From the NCBI GenBank assembly GCA_020725645.1, contig DYEQ01000072.1, positions 29,953 through 93,952 on the forward strand: a stretch of 64,000 bases of DNA. Reading direction: 5' to 3'. Positions 42,087 through 49,672 of this stretch are shown here, piece by piece (the first letter of the stretch is position 1; the number at the start of each line of letters is the position of its first letter). The position numbers and the translations under genes are program-made. This DNA is from Candidatus Fermentithermobacillaceae bacterium. Its GTDB lineage: Bacteria > Bacillota > Sulfobacillia > Fermentithermobacillales > DUSS01. The notes under the pieces are model-generated. The model was given only the letters and a program-made list of their open reading frames with translations. It had not been told where the DNA came from and did not search any database.

Positions 42087-42248
42087 ATTATGGTTCAGGG
42101 GGTGCATCCGAAACTGGTCCAGGAGCAACTGGGTCACGCCCAAATTGCCACGACGATGGATCGACACAGCCATGTCCTGCCGGCCGTGATGGAAGAAGTG
42201 GCCCGCAAGATGGATTCGATCCTTCGCACCCACAAGAAGCAACGGTGA
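42087..42248 (+). pseudogene. Tyrosine recombinase (phage/ICE integrase) C-terminal fragment
   Basis: Reads GVHPKLVQEQLGHAQIATTMDRHSHVLPAVMEE to the stop at 42248. The LGHAQIATTMDRHSH block is the second catalytic region of tyrosine recombinases, with His in LGH; the nucleophile is normally Tyr in this motif (TTxxYxH), but here the position reads Asp-Arg (TTMDRHSH), so even the active residue is changed. All upstream catalytic parts are missing. The IS21 left end abu​ts it. Confidence 0.75.
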
Positions 42249-42349
42249 AGACTCTGCTGCGCCAGGGCCGGGACCAGCCGAACACGCCCGTCCCGTTTCG
42301 TTTTCCTGTCAGGAGGGGCGTTGATGCGCTCGGGATTTGTGGGTTACGC

Positions 42350-42400
42350 CGGTCGGGGAGCCGGGACTTTAACCCAGGGCCTCATGGTCCCAAATTATCG
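42350..42400 (-). other. Possible tRNA 3'-end fragment next to integrase tail
   Basis: Minus strand carries a T-arm-like CTGGG-TTAAAGT-CCCGG followed by CTCCCCGACC, and a TTTGGGA upstream as in a proline TGG anticodon loop. The 5' half of a tRNA is absent and the anticodon stem does not pair. It may be an old integration-site remnant; weak. Confidence 0.25.
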
Positions 42401-42491
42401 TTGGACCGTCTACCGCCATCTATTACTGTCTCTACGCTGCGGGAATATTCCATGCCCGTTCACCATTTTGACCATTTTTCTACCCCCATTC

Positions 42492-42510
42492 CTGTCAGTT
42501 TTCCTGTCAA
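42492..42510 (+). repeat. CTGTCAG-N5-CTGTCAA paired repeat (recombinase arm-type site?)
   Basis: CTGTCAG at 42492-42498 and CTGTCAA at 42504-42510, 12 bases apart. An identical arrangement with different spacer bases is found on the minus strand at 44866-44884. A further single CCTGTCAG lies at 42305. Such paired short direct repeats resemble arm-type sites of tyrosine integrases. Confidence 0.4.
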
Positions 42511-42516
42511 CTCGCC

Positions 42517-42933
42517 TCATGGCACAGCCGTCAGCATGCGAAGATACGGGCCAAAAGTCGCATGAAGACAGCAAGCCCTGATCGCAGAACTTGCTCCGTT
42601 TAAGCTGGAACTTGAGCTTGACACCAGGGTTTTGGCGATCCCGCGACCTTGAGCTTCTTCCAGCACCCACAAGCACCTAATAACCCAAAGCCCGTCGCCA
42701 GCGAGAGCGAGAGGAGCAGCATCGACCGGCATGATTTCCAGACGAGCGACCAGCCTACCGTTGTGGAAAGCACCTAAGGTCCTGACGCCCAGAGCTGCAA
42801 CGTCCTGGTAGATCCGGGCGCTCTCCCGTAACACCTCTTGAGGGTCAGAACCCGGCATTGTACACATGACGTTGACCAAGTCAATGTCCCCAGGAGGAAC
42901 CTCCCGTATCTCAGTTACAGCTTTACCGTCCAC
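42517..42933 (-). pseudogene. GNAT acetyltransferase, N-terminal part (frameshifted)
   Basis: GTG 42933 with GGAGGG upstream. Reads through ARLEIMPVDAAPLALAGDGLWVIRCLWVLEEAQGRGIAKTLV, where QGRGIAKTL is the acetyl-CoA loop of GNAT enzymes. After that the frame turns into Ser repeats and Cys-rich nonsense, and the usual C-terminal half is not found in it. A shift near 42610 followed by sequence loss is likely. Confidence 0.55.
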
Positions 42934-43100
42934 GCTGCTCCCTCCTTTGACCTTGATTGGACGGCGGCCTTAACTCGCGCGAAGCTGCGCCGAAACGATT
43001 TCCTGGTTTACGGCCGAAGAGGTCTCTGGAGCCTGCGGCTCGGGAGCACCAGGACCGGGTAACGGAACGACGACCCACAAGGCACATTCGATAGAAGCCG

Positions 43101-44066
43101 CTACCGAACGGAGCGAATGGTCACGACGTACAGGTGTATCGGCATACCGTTGTCGTTGGGTGCCTTCACGTTGGGTACGAAGCCGAGACCGAATTCCCTG
43201 TCGATAGACAGGAGGCCATGACTAAGTCTCACCATCTCTTCAAATACCTCTTGAACACTATATTTCCGCATGGTCGAACTCCGGTACGGGCCAAGAATAC
43301 TCCCCGGTTCGGGACGATAATGTCGCTCTCCTGAGCTGGCCTCAGCTGCTACGCTTTCGGCCATTCTCTGCGAATACTCCTGGAGATCTTTGGCCTGAAC
43401 GAGTTCCACAAAGCCTAGCTTCGTCCTCTGGGCATTTACGAGGCTTAGGAGCTTCTGTGCGACCTTCTCGCGCGAAACTTCGTCTTCGCCCTGGGCAGCT
43501 TCGGCGACCGCGAAGACGAGGATGTACAGATCGCCTTTCCGCCCCTCAGGGCCGGGAACGCCAGGCATGAACCCCACACCCATCACGCGCATCTTGGGAC
43601 TGAGCATAATTCCCTTGTCACGCTCACGCCCCATTATGTCCACGAAGACGTCCCGAGGGGTTCCGAACGCGCCATAACTAATGCACTCTGAGGCGAACCA
43701 CGGCTCGCCCAGCCCAGGGATATCGTGAGTCGGCCCGCACTCACCGGCCTGCATGGCGGCGGCAAGGGCCTCGGCCCGGCGCTGCGCAAGCTGCTCGGCG
43801 GGCTTGCTGATAACGAGTTCGGCGAGCCCATGGCTCTTCCGCTCCGCGTTGACTAAGGCGAGTATCTCCGAATTCGCCTTTTCCCTCGCCGCATCGTCGG
43901 GCTTCGATAGTGCCGGCTCCGGCTGAGGAGCAACGGCTATGGGCTGTGACGTACCGGGTTCCGACTTTTCTGCCGGCGCGGCCTCGTTGCAGCCAACAAG
44001 CCACAACGCCATGGTCAGGGCGACGGACACCAGCAACCATCTGTAGTTTTTACTACGCCTTTTCAC
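43101..44066 (-). CDS. Lipoprotein with two CAP/SCP-type domains
   Basis: 321 residues from GTG 44066 (GGGGAGGTG just upstream; the longer frame to 44285 is rejected). Signal peptide with lipobox LVGC at Cys26, then a Pro/Glu/Ser linker. Two repeats follow, each starting with a CAP-like helix: ILALVNAERKSHGLAELV near residue 70 and LLSLVNAQRTKLGFVELV near 207. CAP domains of bacteria (YkwD-like) are secreted with unclear roles, some in spore coat or wall. Anchored outside the membrane. Stands alone. Confidence 0.75.
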   Translation of the reverse strand: MKRRSKNYRWLLVSVALTMALWLVGCNEAAPAEKSEPGTSQPIAVAPQPEPALSKPDDAAREKANSEILALVNAERKSHGLAELVISKPAEQLAQRRAEALAAAMQAGECGPTHDIPGLGEPWFASECISYGAFGTPRDVFVDIMGRERDKGIMLSPKMRVMGVGFMPGVPGPEGRKGDLYILVFAVAEAAQGEDEVSREKVAQKLLSLVNAQRTKLGFVELVQAKDLQEYSQRMAESVAAEASSGERHYRPEPGSILGPYRSSTMRKYSVQEVFEEMVRLSHGLLSIDREFGLGFVPNVKAPNDNGMPIHLYVVTIRSVR

Positions 44067-44285
44067 AGGCGACACCTCCCCGAATTCGGGGCATAAGTGT
44101 GGTTCTGAGTTCCTTTTCGTTTTAGCGACGAAACACGAAACGATTGTGGCTCCAGAACTAGAACGAAGTGTCAAAGCACCAGTGCGAGAAAGCGCTGCTA
44201 CGATGGGTCTTCGCTTGGTCTGCTCTATGCTGAAAAAACCACTACGTGCGCCGTCCGGGGCGATGACCACCTCCTCAAAAACCAA

Positions 44286-44700
44286 CGTTAGTCTGCCATC
44301 AATTAGGCGACCACTCCCCTAACCCACTAAATAAACCGGGTTGTGGGATCTTCTCCCTCTCTGTGCCGGATTCCTCCAGAGAGCGCGGGTAGCTGGCCTG
44401 ACATATGCCAGCATCTGCAATTCTGCTAGCGAGTTCGCGAAGGGCCGGTACAATCAGAACGTTACTACCTTTCGGTTTCCCGGTTTTACGCGAGTGAGAT
44501 AAACGTACGGGCGGTTCGGTTTGTAGAGAGTCCGGATGTATTCAGGGCGCGGAATATCTATAATTTCACTAACGTTCTGGAGAGGTGTTGGTGTTCTCGG
44601 CGGACAAGAGAAGGCTCCCGGTTTCTGAAGCTTGTGGTATCGTATTCCCCTCAGACTCGAGGGAGACTTCCGATCGGGGCTTTAGGTTGGGTCCTTACGC
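44286..44700. other. Gene-free stretch
   Basis: Between the upstream end of the lipoprotein region and the tRNA-Thr fragment. Only short frames; no terminator or consensus promoter pair was convincing. Confidence 0.3.
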
Positions 44701-44751
44701 TGGAGCCGGCGATGGGATTCGAACCCATAGCCTACTGATTACAAATCATTG
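44701..44751 (-). other. 3' fragment of tRNA-Thr (TGT), probable attachment-site remnant
   Basis: Minus strand shows the anticodon part TGATTTGTAATCA, the T-arm ATGGG-TTCGAAT-CCCAT, acceptor 3' strand CGCCGGC, discriminator T and encoded CCA. The 5' partner GCCGGCG and the D-arm are absent in the next 60 bases. tRNA 3' ends are typical crossover sites for tyrosine integrases, so this is likely the att copy left by an element. Confidence 0.6.
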
Positions 44752-45200
44752 CCCAGCCGTTCACGATTGTTCACACGCGTCGTTGTGCCTAAGCGACGTT
44801 TTATAACCCAAACGTGCTGTAAAAACGCCTTGCTAAGGGTGGTTGATTTTGCGGTCGTGACACATTGACAGCCACCCTGACAGCCACGGGAGAGTACATC
44901 CATGCAAAACCCGAATGTCTGTAAACACAAAACAGCAATAACGGCTTCTTTCTTGTGTCGATTAAGGAGATTGAGCCATACCTGGACGGATATCGCCTCA
45001 CGAGTCGTTACCAGGGATGCCGGCGGCTTGGAAAGCCAGAAGGTTCGTCTCAACGGCTTCTTTAAAAGGACACATGCCACCAACGCAAAAAAGAGCGGAA
45101 ACAGCGTTTCGGTATATCCTGCAAATGGAAGGGAAAGGATACTCCATACGACGGAGACCAATATACCGACGACGAGAATGCGTCCAGCGATTTTGTACAT
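44739..45200 (-). CDS. Small membrane protein, 3' end possibly altered by integration
   Basis: From ATG 45200 (GGAGG upstream), 153 residues. Two adjacent helices, YKIAGRILVVGILVSVVWSILSLPF and TLFPLFFALVACVLLKK, then a basic stretch. After about residue 90 (RHKKEAVIAVLC) the sequence becomes Cys/Thr-rich and runs through the CTGTCA repeats into the tRNA-Thr fragment, so the natural end may be lost. Family not recognised. Confidence 0.45.
   Translation of the reverse strand: MYKIAGRILVVGILVSVVWSILSLPFAGYTETLFPLFFALVACVLLKKPLRRTFWLSKPPASLVTTREAISVQVWLNLLNRHKKEAVIAVLCLQTFGFCMDVLSRGCQGGCQCVTTAKSTTLSKAFLQHVWVIKRRLGTTTRVNNRERLGNDL
44866..44884 (-). repeat. CTGTCAG-N5-CTGTCAA paired repeat, second copy
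   Basis: Minus strand CTGTCAG-GGTGG-CTGTCAA, the same pattern and spacing as at 42492-42510. It lies about 115 bases from the tRNA-Thr fragment. Confidence 0.4.
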
Positions 45201-45396
45201 CCCTCTATCCGCCTCCCTCCGTTGTATGGATGCTGGAATCATCTGTTTCAAACGTCGTCGCAACCCGGATCTAGATGCACCGGTATCTGTGGTTCAACGA
45301 GAATGCACCATCCTTCGCGGTTGCGGGTTGATGCGCTAGCATCCGTTTGAGAGATCCCAATTCGAGTTCGCTGGTATGAAAGATGGTCCTACTTGC

Positions 45397-46305
45397 CTAC
45401 TCAATCATGCAGGGGCTGTCCGGTGAGTGCCTGGCGAGATTTCTCCGGATCGAAACCGGACTGTAGTTAGCATAGCAATAGACACACGCATGGCTACACG
45501 TGTTGTACGCACCCATGTCCCTCGATTGGACGCAAAGACATTCCCGTCTCTGGACAGGGTCTTTCGGAAAACGCCGTCCCGCATGCACCGGTTTACCTAA
45601 CAGCCGGCTTATCAGTTCGCCGTCTACGCACGCACCGGGCCGAATTCCCGCCTCGGTAAGGTCCACAGGTTCGGCGCAAGTTCTTGCATCCATACCGTAA
45701 GTCGCCGCAATCTGGGCTATATCGCGGGCGAAATCCAGAAGCGTCTCCCTCCGGTCGGGATGTGTGACATCCTCAATGCCGATACGAGAAAGCTCCGTGG
45801 AGGTGTTCAACCGTTTCCGAACTTTCCCGTACACATCAAGAAAGCTTATGACAAGTCTCTCGGTGAATCCTCCGAGGTCTCTGGCGATACTGGCCAGGCA
45901 GTCCGCGTGGTACGCCAATGGCGTCAGCGTGCTGACGATGACCGGGTCATACCGCCAGATCACTCTCGAAGGCCCGAGCTTGTCAGCTAGCCTCCGGAAC
46001 GTCTCTGTACGCTCCTTGACAGGTGGAACGTTCGGCTCGAAGACTCTCGGGTAGTCGTTCAAGGTGAATTGAAAGTAGTACCTGTACCCTAGGGAGTCCA
46101 GTTCATCAAGATGTTTCATGATGGGAGCGGGGTCTTTGCTCCAAAAGACGATGGCATCAACATCTTCAGGAAGAAGGCTGATTTTTCTCACGTCCGAAGG
46201 GTTAAACGGATTTCTCGAGTAAAAGAAGCCCTCTTTTATCCTGCGCATAAACCATTCGGTGAAAAACCTCGGGACATCTGTCCGCCGGCTCGCGCTGATG
46301 ATCAA
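45397..46305 (-). CDS. DUF1848 family protein with C-terminal cysteine cluster
   Basis: 302 residues from TTG 46305 (AGGAGGGG at good distance; the GTG at 46329 overlaps the site). Starts LIISASRRTDVPRFFTEWFMRR, has VDAIVFWSKDPAPIMKHL and YYFQFTLNDYPR, and a C-terminal CLCVQSRDMGAYNTCSHACVYCYAN. This is the DUF1848 pattern. The spaced cysteines resemble an iron-sulfur or radical-SAM-type site, but a reaction has not been assigned in the family to my knowledge. Confidence 0.85.
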   Translation of the reverse strand: MIISASRRTDVPRFFTEWFMRRIKEGFFYSRNPFNPSDVRKISLLPEDVDAIVFWSKDPAPIMKHLDELDSLGYRYYFQFTLNDYPRVFEPNVPPVKERTETFRRLADKLGPSRVIWRYDPVIVSTLTPLAYHADCLASIARDLGGFTERLVISFLDVYGKVRKRLNTSTELSRIGIEDVTHPDRRETLLDFARDIAQIAATYGMDARTCAEPVDLTEAGIRPGACVDGELISRLLGKPVHAGRRFPKDPVQRRECLCVQSRDMGAYNTCSHACVYCYANYSPVSIRRNLARHSPDSPCMIE

Positions 46306-46377
46306 ATAGCGCCCCTCCTGGTGGATCACCCAAGCTTCGCGTTAAGGGTCTATTGATGGTCAAATCCGAAAAGCCCG

Positions 46378-46584
46378 CTAATCCTCCGCCGGATAGTTGA
46401 TGGCCCTCAAAGAATCCCTTATTTGCTCCAGGGTCGCAGGCTGGTCCCATTCTAGCGTGACCATCTTTGTTCTGGCGTCACCTTCAACTTTCTTTACTCC
46501 CGCGATTCTCCCGAGCTCCTTTTTGATAACCATCACGCAATGGTCGCAACCGATGTTTGGGATATGTAAAACGTCCCGGTGCAT
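46378..46584 (-). CDS. Heavy-metal-associated domain protein (CopZ-like)
   Basis: 68 residues, a single HMA ferredoxin-like fold: VLHIPNIGCDHCVMVIKKELGRIAGV, then VTLEWDQPATLEQIRDSLRAINYP. The metal motif is GCDHC, matching CxxC but with Asp-His inside rather than the common CxxC of copper chaperones. ATG at 46584 with GGGAGG upstream. No copper ATPase is adjacent. Confidence 0.85.
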   Translation of the reverse strand: MHRDVLHIPNIGCDHCVMVIKKELGRIAGVKKVEGDARTKMVTLEWDQPATLEQIRDSLRAINYPAED

Positions 46585-46959
46585 CTCTATCAACCTCCCG
46601 TTCTGCCCGGGTGATTCCCGGTCGCCCTTTCAGGGCTCCCTATTCGAGTTTACACCGTTCAGCTACCTTATAGCAGCAAGATTAGAGTTGATAGAGTCTT
46701 CCTTCTCTTAGCAGCTGCCAGTTCCTTCTACGGTTTAGCCGACAGTCCACCCGGCTTCATCTGCGCTTGCGTTTTTAAGTAGTGACCGCCCGCTACAAGA
46801 AATCTGCTGGACCACAGCGGGAAAGATATGTTAGGGAGCCTGCACGGCGACTCCAGAGGAGGAAGCTCAATCTACCGAATATCCTTAGAGACCACTCTAT
46901 AGATCGCTTTTACGGAACAGTCTCATAGAGCATTTTTATAGAGCGCTCTTGATAGAAAG
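46585..46959. other. Intergenic region with imperfect ATAGAGC repeats
   Basis: No gene. Close to the GNAT start, three repeats occur: ATAGATCGCTTTT (46899), ATAGAGCATTTTT (46925) and ATAGAGCGCTCTT (46939), the last followed by another ATAGA. They run up to the ribosome site and may be regulator sites or part of the promoter. The rest shows nothing recognisable. Confidence 0.4.
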
Positions 46960-47472
46960 GTGGCGGCAAAGACGCGCATTCCGAAACGGCGGATCATTCG
47001 AAAAGACGACCAGCGTGGGCTGGGAATTATCCAGCTCGAGGAAACCGACCTCGAGACGCTGAACCATCTCCTGCGGCTTGAAGACGACATTTTTGGTGAC
47101 GAGGCCGTGGATGAATGGTTCATGGTCTCCAACATAAGGCACGGAAACGTGATGCTGCTAGTCGATCTCGTGAAACGCAAGCCGATCGGAATCGCCGTCC
47201 TGATGCGCGACTGGGATGACCTCAAAAAGTGCTATCTCGCGGACTTCGGCATCAAAGAAACTTATCGTGGCAAGGGGTTTGGTACCTATTTCCTTGGAGT
47301 CGTGCTCGAGGAGGTCCGTCAAGAAGGCTTTAAGACGATAAGTCTGACGGTGGACATCAACAACCCGGTAGCGATTCACCTATATGAGAAGCACGGGTTC
47401 AGGATAGTGGAGGAAAGACACAACCTCTACGGAGAAGGGCGACACAGATACATCATGGAGAAAACCCTGTGA
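46960..47472 (+). CDS. GNAT family N-acetyltransferase
   Basis: 170 residues with GNAT landmarks: FGIKETYRGKGFGTYFLGVVLEEV (acetyl-CoA loop RGKGFGT) and VDINNPVAIHLYEKHGFRIVEERHNLYGEG. The N-terminus is basic. GTG start at 46960 touches AGAAAGG; the true start may be a little later. Substrate unknown. Confidence 0.85.
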   Translation: MAAKTRIPKRRIIRKDDQRGLGIIQLEETDLETLNHLLRLEDDIFGDEAVDEWFMVSNIRHGNVMLLVDLVKRKPIGIAVLMRDWDDLKKCYLADFGIKETYRGKGFGTYFLGVVLEEVRQEGFKTISLTVDINNPVAIHLYEKHGFRIVEERHNLYGEGRHRYIMEKTL

Positions 47473-47583
47473 GGTTTACTCAATTCGGCGGGATCCACCT
47501 GAGCGGCAGCTTAGATACGACCGGTAACCTAGAGGAACGTCATCGGCTGTATCGCGGTTCCTTACGCCGACGGTCAAGGGTAA
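47473..47583. other. Short convergent spacer
   Basis: Between convergent genes. No clear hairpin with T-run was seen. Confidence 0.2.
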
Positions 47584-48225
47584 TCAGGCAAGGAGTGCTG
47601 CTAGAATCCCAACCAGGAATATACCGTCGTAGACCCCGGCGCCTCCGATGCTGAGCATGCCGCTGCCATATCTCAAGATAGCGGGTAGGTGCAGTAAGTC
47701 GGCACCTATGAGCGTTCCTAGCGTACCCGAAACGTAAGCTAACGGCGCAGGGTCGTCTCGACACACGATCATCGATACGCCTGCAGCTACCAAAGGAGGC
47801 ACGAAAGCTGGCATCACGATGCCTCTGCCGCGGACCGGCCTCGCCACGGAATAGGCTACGAGGGTGACGGTTGCCACGCCTATCAAAAGCGATAACGGTC
47901 GTATCCTCGGAATCAAGTAAATGCTAAACAAAACCGGAACTACCGCGCCACCAAGATTCACGGCGATTACCTGCTCGGTTATCTCCGGAGGATAAAAGAA
48001 AAAGAACGGAAAATCGAAAGGAAACGGACGCCTGGTGATTACCTTTCGGGACACCACGGGGATGTTGACCACCGAGCCTACCAGAGAAAGCGCGAAGACA
48101 AAAAAGGCCGCCTGGGGGGACAGCCCCAATCGGGCCAGGGAAAGGGTCCCTACGTTGAAGAACAAAAGAAAAAACAAGGCGGGTAACCCCAGGATTATCA
48201 GCACCAGAAGATACAAGGGCAGCAC
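47584..48225 (-). CDS. DUF1614 membrane protein
   Basis: 213 residues and about seven helices. Contains LSLVGSVVNIPVVS, the YPPEITEQVIAVNLGGAVVPVLFSIYL block and LGTLIGADLLHLPAI, GGAGVYDGIFLVG near the end, the conserved DUF1614 features. GTG 48225 has GGAGGG seven bases before it. Function unknown; family is widespread in Bacillota and archaea. Confidence 0.85.
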   Translation of the reverse strand: MLPLYLLVLIILGLPALFFLLFFNVGTLSLARLGLSPQAAFFVFALSLVGSVVNIPVVSRKVITRRPFPFDFPFFFFYPPEITEQVIAVNLGGAVVPVLFSIYLIPRIRPLSLLIGVATVTLVAYSVARPVRGRGIVMPAFVPPLVAAGVSMIVCRDDPAPLAYVSGTLGTLIGADLLHLPAILRYGSGMLSIGGAGVYDGIFLVGILAALLA

Positions 48226-48462
48226 CGGGCATCCCTCCAGAAAAAGTACTCGGTACGATGAGGCGAAACCAGCCATCTAGACTCAAGTGGAGCCTACAGG
48301 AAACACCGGTATGACCGCAGAAACATTGTAACACGTTGCAATACACTGCGCACTTCCTGTCGATGTCGGCGTTTATCTCGGACCGGAGGTACCGTTGCCG
48401 AAAGCCCGTGTTGGACAGGTTCACGGACTCGAGCACGGCCCGCCCGAAAGGAGGCAATCCTT

Positions 48463-49335
48463 ATGATCGTTCTGAAAAAGCTGGTTTTATTCGTTCTCGC
48501 AATCGGACTTTTCGTCTTGGCCACGGTTGCGGTAATCTCGAACGTCACAGTCAAGTCCATCCTTGACCCGGCATTTTATCTACAAGTGGCCCGACAGGGC
48601 CGTGTTTACGAATTAATAAAGTCAGCAATCGTCGAGTCCATCCGAACCCAGATGGCGGACATAGACGATCCGGTGCTCAAAGCAAGGATCATAGAAGCTA
48701 TATCCGGGGCACTTCGCGAGAGATGGATGGCGAACGAGCTCGAAAAGCTCCTAAAGCAAGCAAAGATCTACCTTGAGACCGGAAAGAGCGCGAAATTCAC
48801 TGTGAGTTTGGACGAGTTCAAGGCCGCGCTACAGGAGGAACTCAAAAAGAAGCTCCCGAACCTAGCACCTCACTTCGATCCGAGCGAGATCCCGTCCAGC
48901 ATCGACATCACCGAGTACCTGACGGGCGCCGACGGAATCCTGGCGCAGCTTAACGAGCCTTATCTCATTCTCGAGCGGGTGCCGGCTTTTTCGCTGCTCG
49001 CAGCTGGATCGATATCCCTGCTTATGCTCCTTATTTGCCTTTTCCGCCCCGACGGATTTCGGTGGGTATCCATGTCGCTCATTCTTTCCTCCGTCTTTGT
49101 GCTGGTCGGTGCGTTAGCTGCGGCATTCGGAACAGGTCTTGCGAAACCCGTCCTGGTGAATCTTCTGCCGGTAGAAATAACAGGTGAAACAGAGGTGACG
49201 CAGGCCATACTAGGCGCTATTTCTGCTCTGGGCCGAAGGACGGCACTGTACAGTGGAATCCTGCTAGTGGTCGCCATAGTAGTCTGGGTGGCGGCCGGGT
49301 TTGCGGGGAGAGCGCCTCATCCGAGGGATACGTAA
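48463..49335 (+). CDS. Membrane protein with large external helical domain
   Basis: 290 residues. One N-terminal helix (KLVLFVLAIGLFVLATVAVISN), an outside helical domain of about 140 residues (ILDPAFYLQVARQGRVYELI, WMANELEKLLKQAKIYLETG, FKAALQEELKKKLPNL) and three C-terminal helices. The arrangement recalls membrane proteins seen in several Bacillota and Chloroflexi genomes without known role. AAAGGAGG is 8 bases before the ATG. Single gene. Confidence 0.75.
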   Translation: MIVLKKLVLFVLAIGLFVLATVAVISNVTVKSILDPAFYLQVARQGRVYELIKSAIVESIRTQMADIDDPVLKARIIEAISGALRERWMANELEKLLKQAKIYLETGKSAKFTVSLDEFKAALQEELKKKLPNLAPHFDPSEIPSSIDITEYLTGADGILAQLNEPYLILERVPAFSLLAAGSISLLMLLICLFRPDGFRWVSMSLILSSVFVLVGALAAAFGTGLAKPVLVNLLPVEITGETEVTQAILGAISALGRRTALYSGILLVVAIVVWVAAGFAGRAPHPRDT

Positions 49336-49672
49336 AGGGATTCGCCGAAATCCGCCACGTGCACATAACAGCCGATATCTCTCCAGCGAGAGCGCTTGGA
49401 AGTAATAGGCCACCCTAGTTTCGGTGTTTTTAATGATACCGGCTCTAGGCTGTCCTTTTTTCTACGGTCGCGAAACCGGATGTCTGACCGTCCTCAACCG
49501 GGACGAACGGGTAAGCTACGCACCAAACGCACAGCGAATAAAACTACCCAATATGTAAGAGCATATCTCCGGAGGTAACCCTGGCGGCGCTAAACATGCC
49601 GGGAGCAGACAAAGGCAGACCTTATGGGTACCCGGCGCCAGCATCAGAACCGCATCCGTGGAGGTGTCGCAC
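49336..49672. other. Gene-free stretch before the reductase gene
   Basis: 337 bases with no convincing frame. AT-rich tracts near 49420-49460 (TTTTTAATGATACC, CCTTTTTTCTACGG) are candidate promoter parts, but no consensus pair was found. No riboswitch recognised. Confidence 0.3.

Noticed and set aside
42350..42400. Functional tRNA-Pro
   Set aside because: Acceptor 5' strand and D-arm are missing and the anticodon stem does not pair; at most a fragment.
44585..44806. 73-codon plus-strand frame over the tRNA-Thr fragment
   Set aside because: It runs antisense through the tRNA remnant and has no ribosome site or motif.
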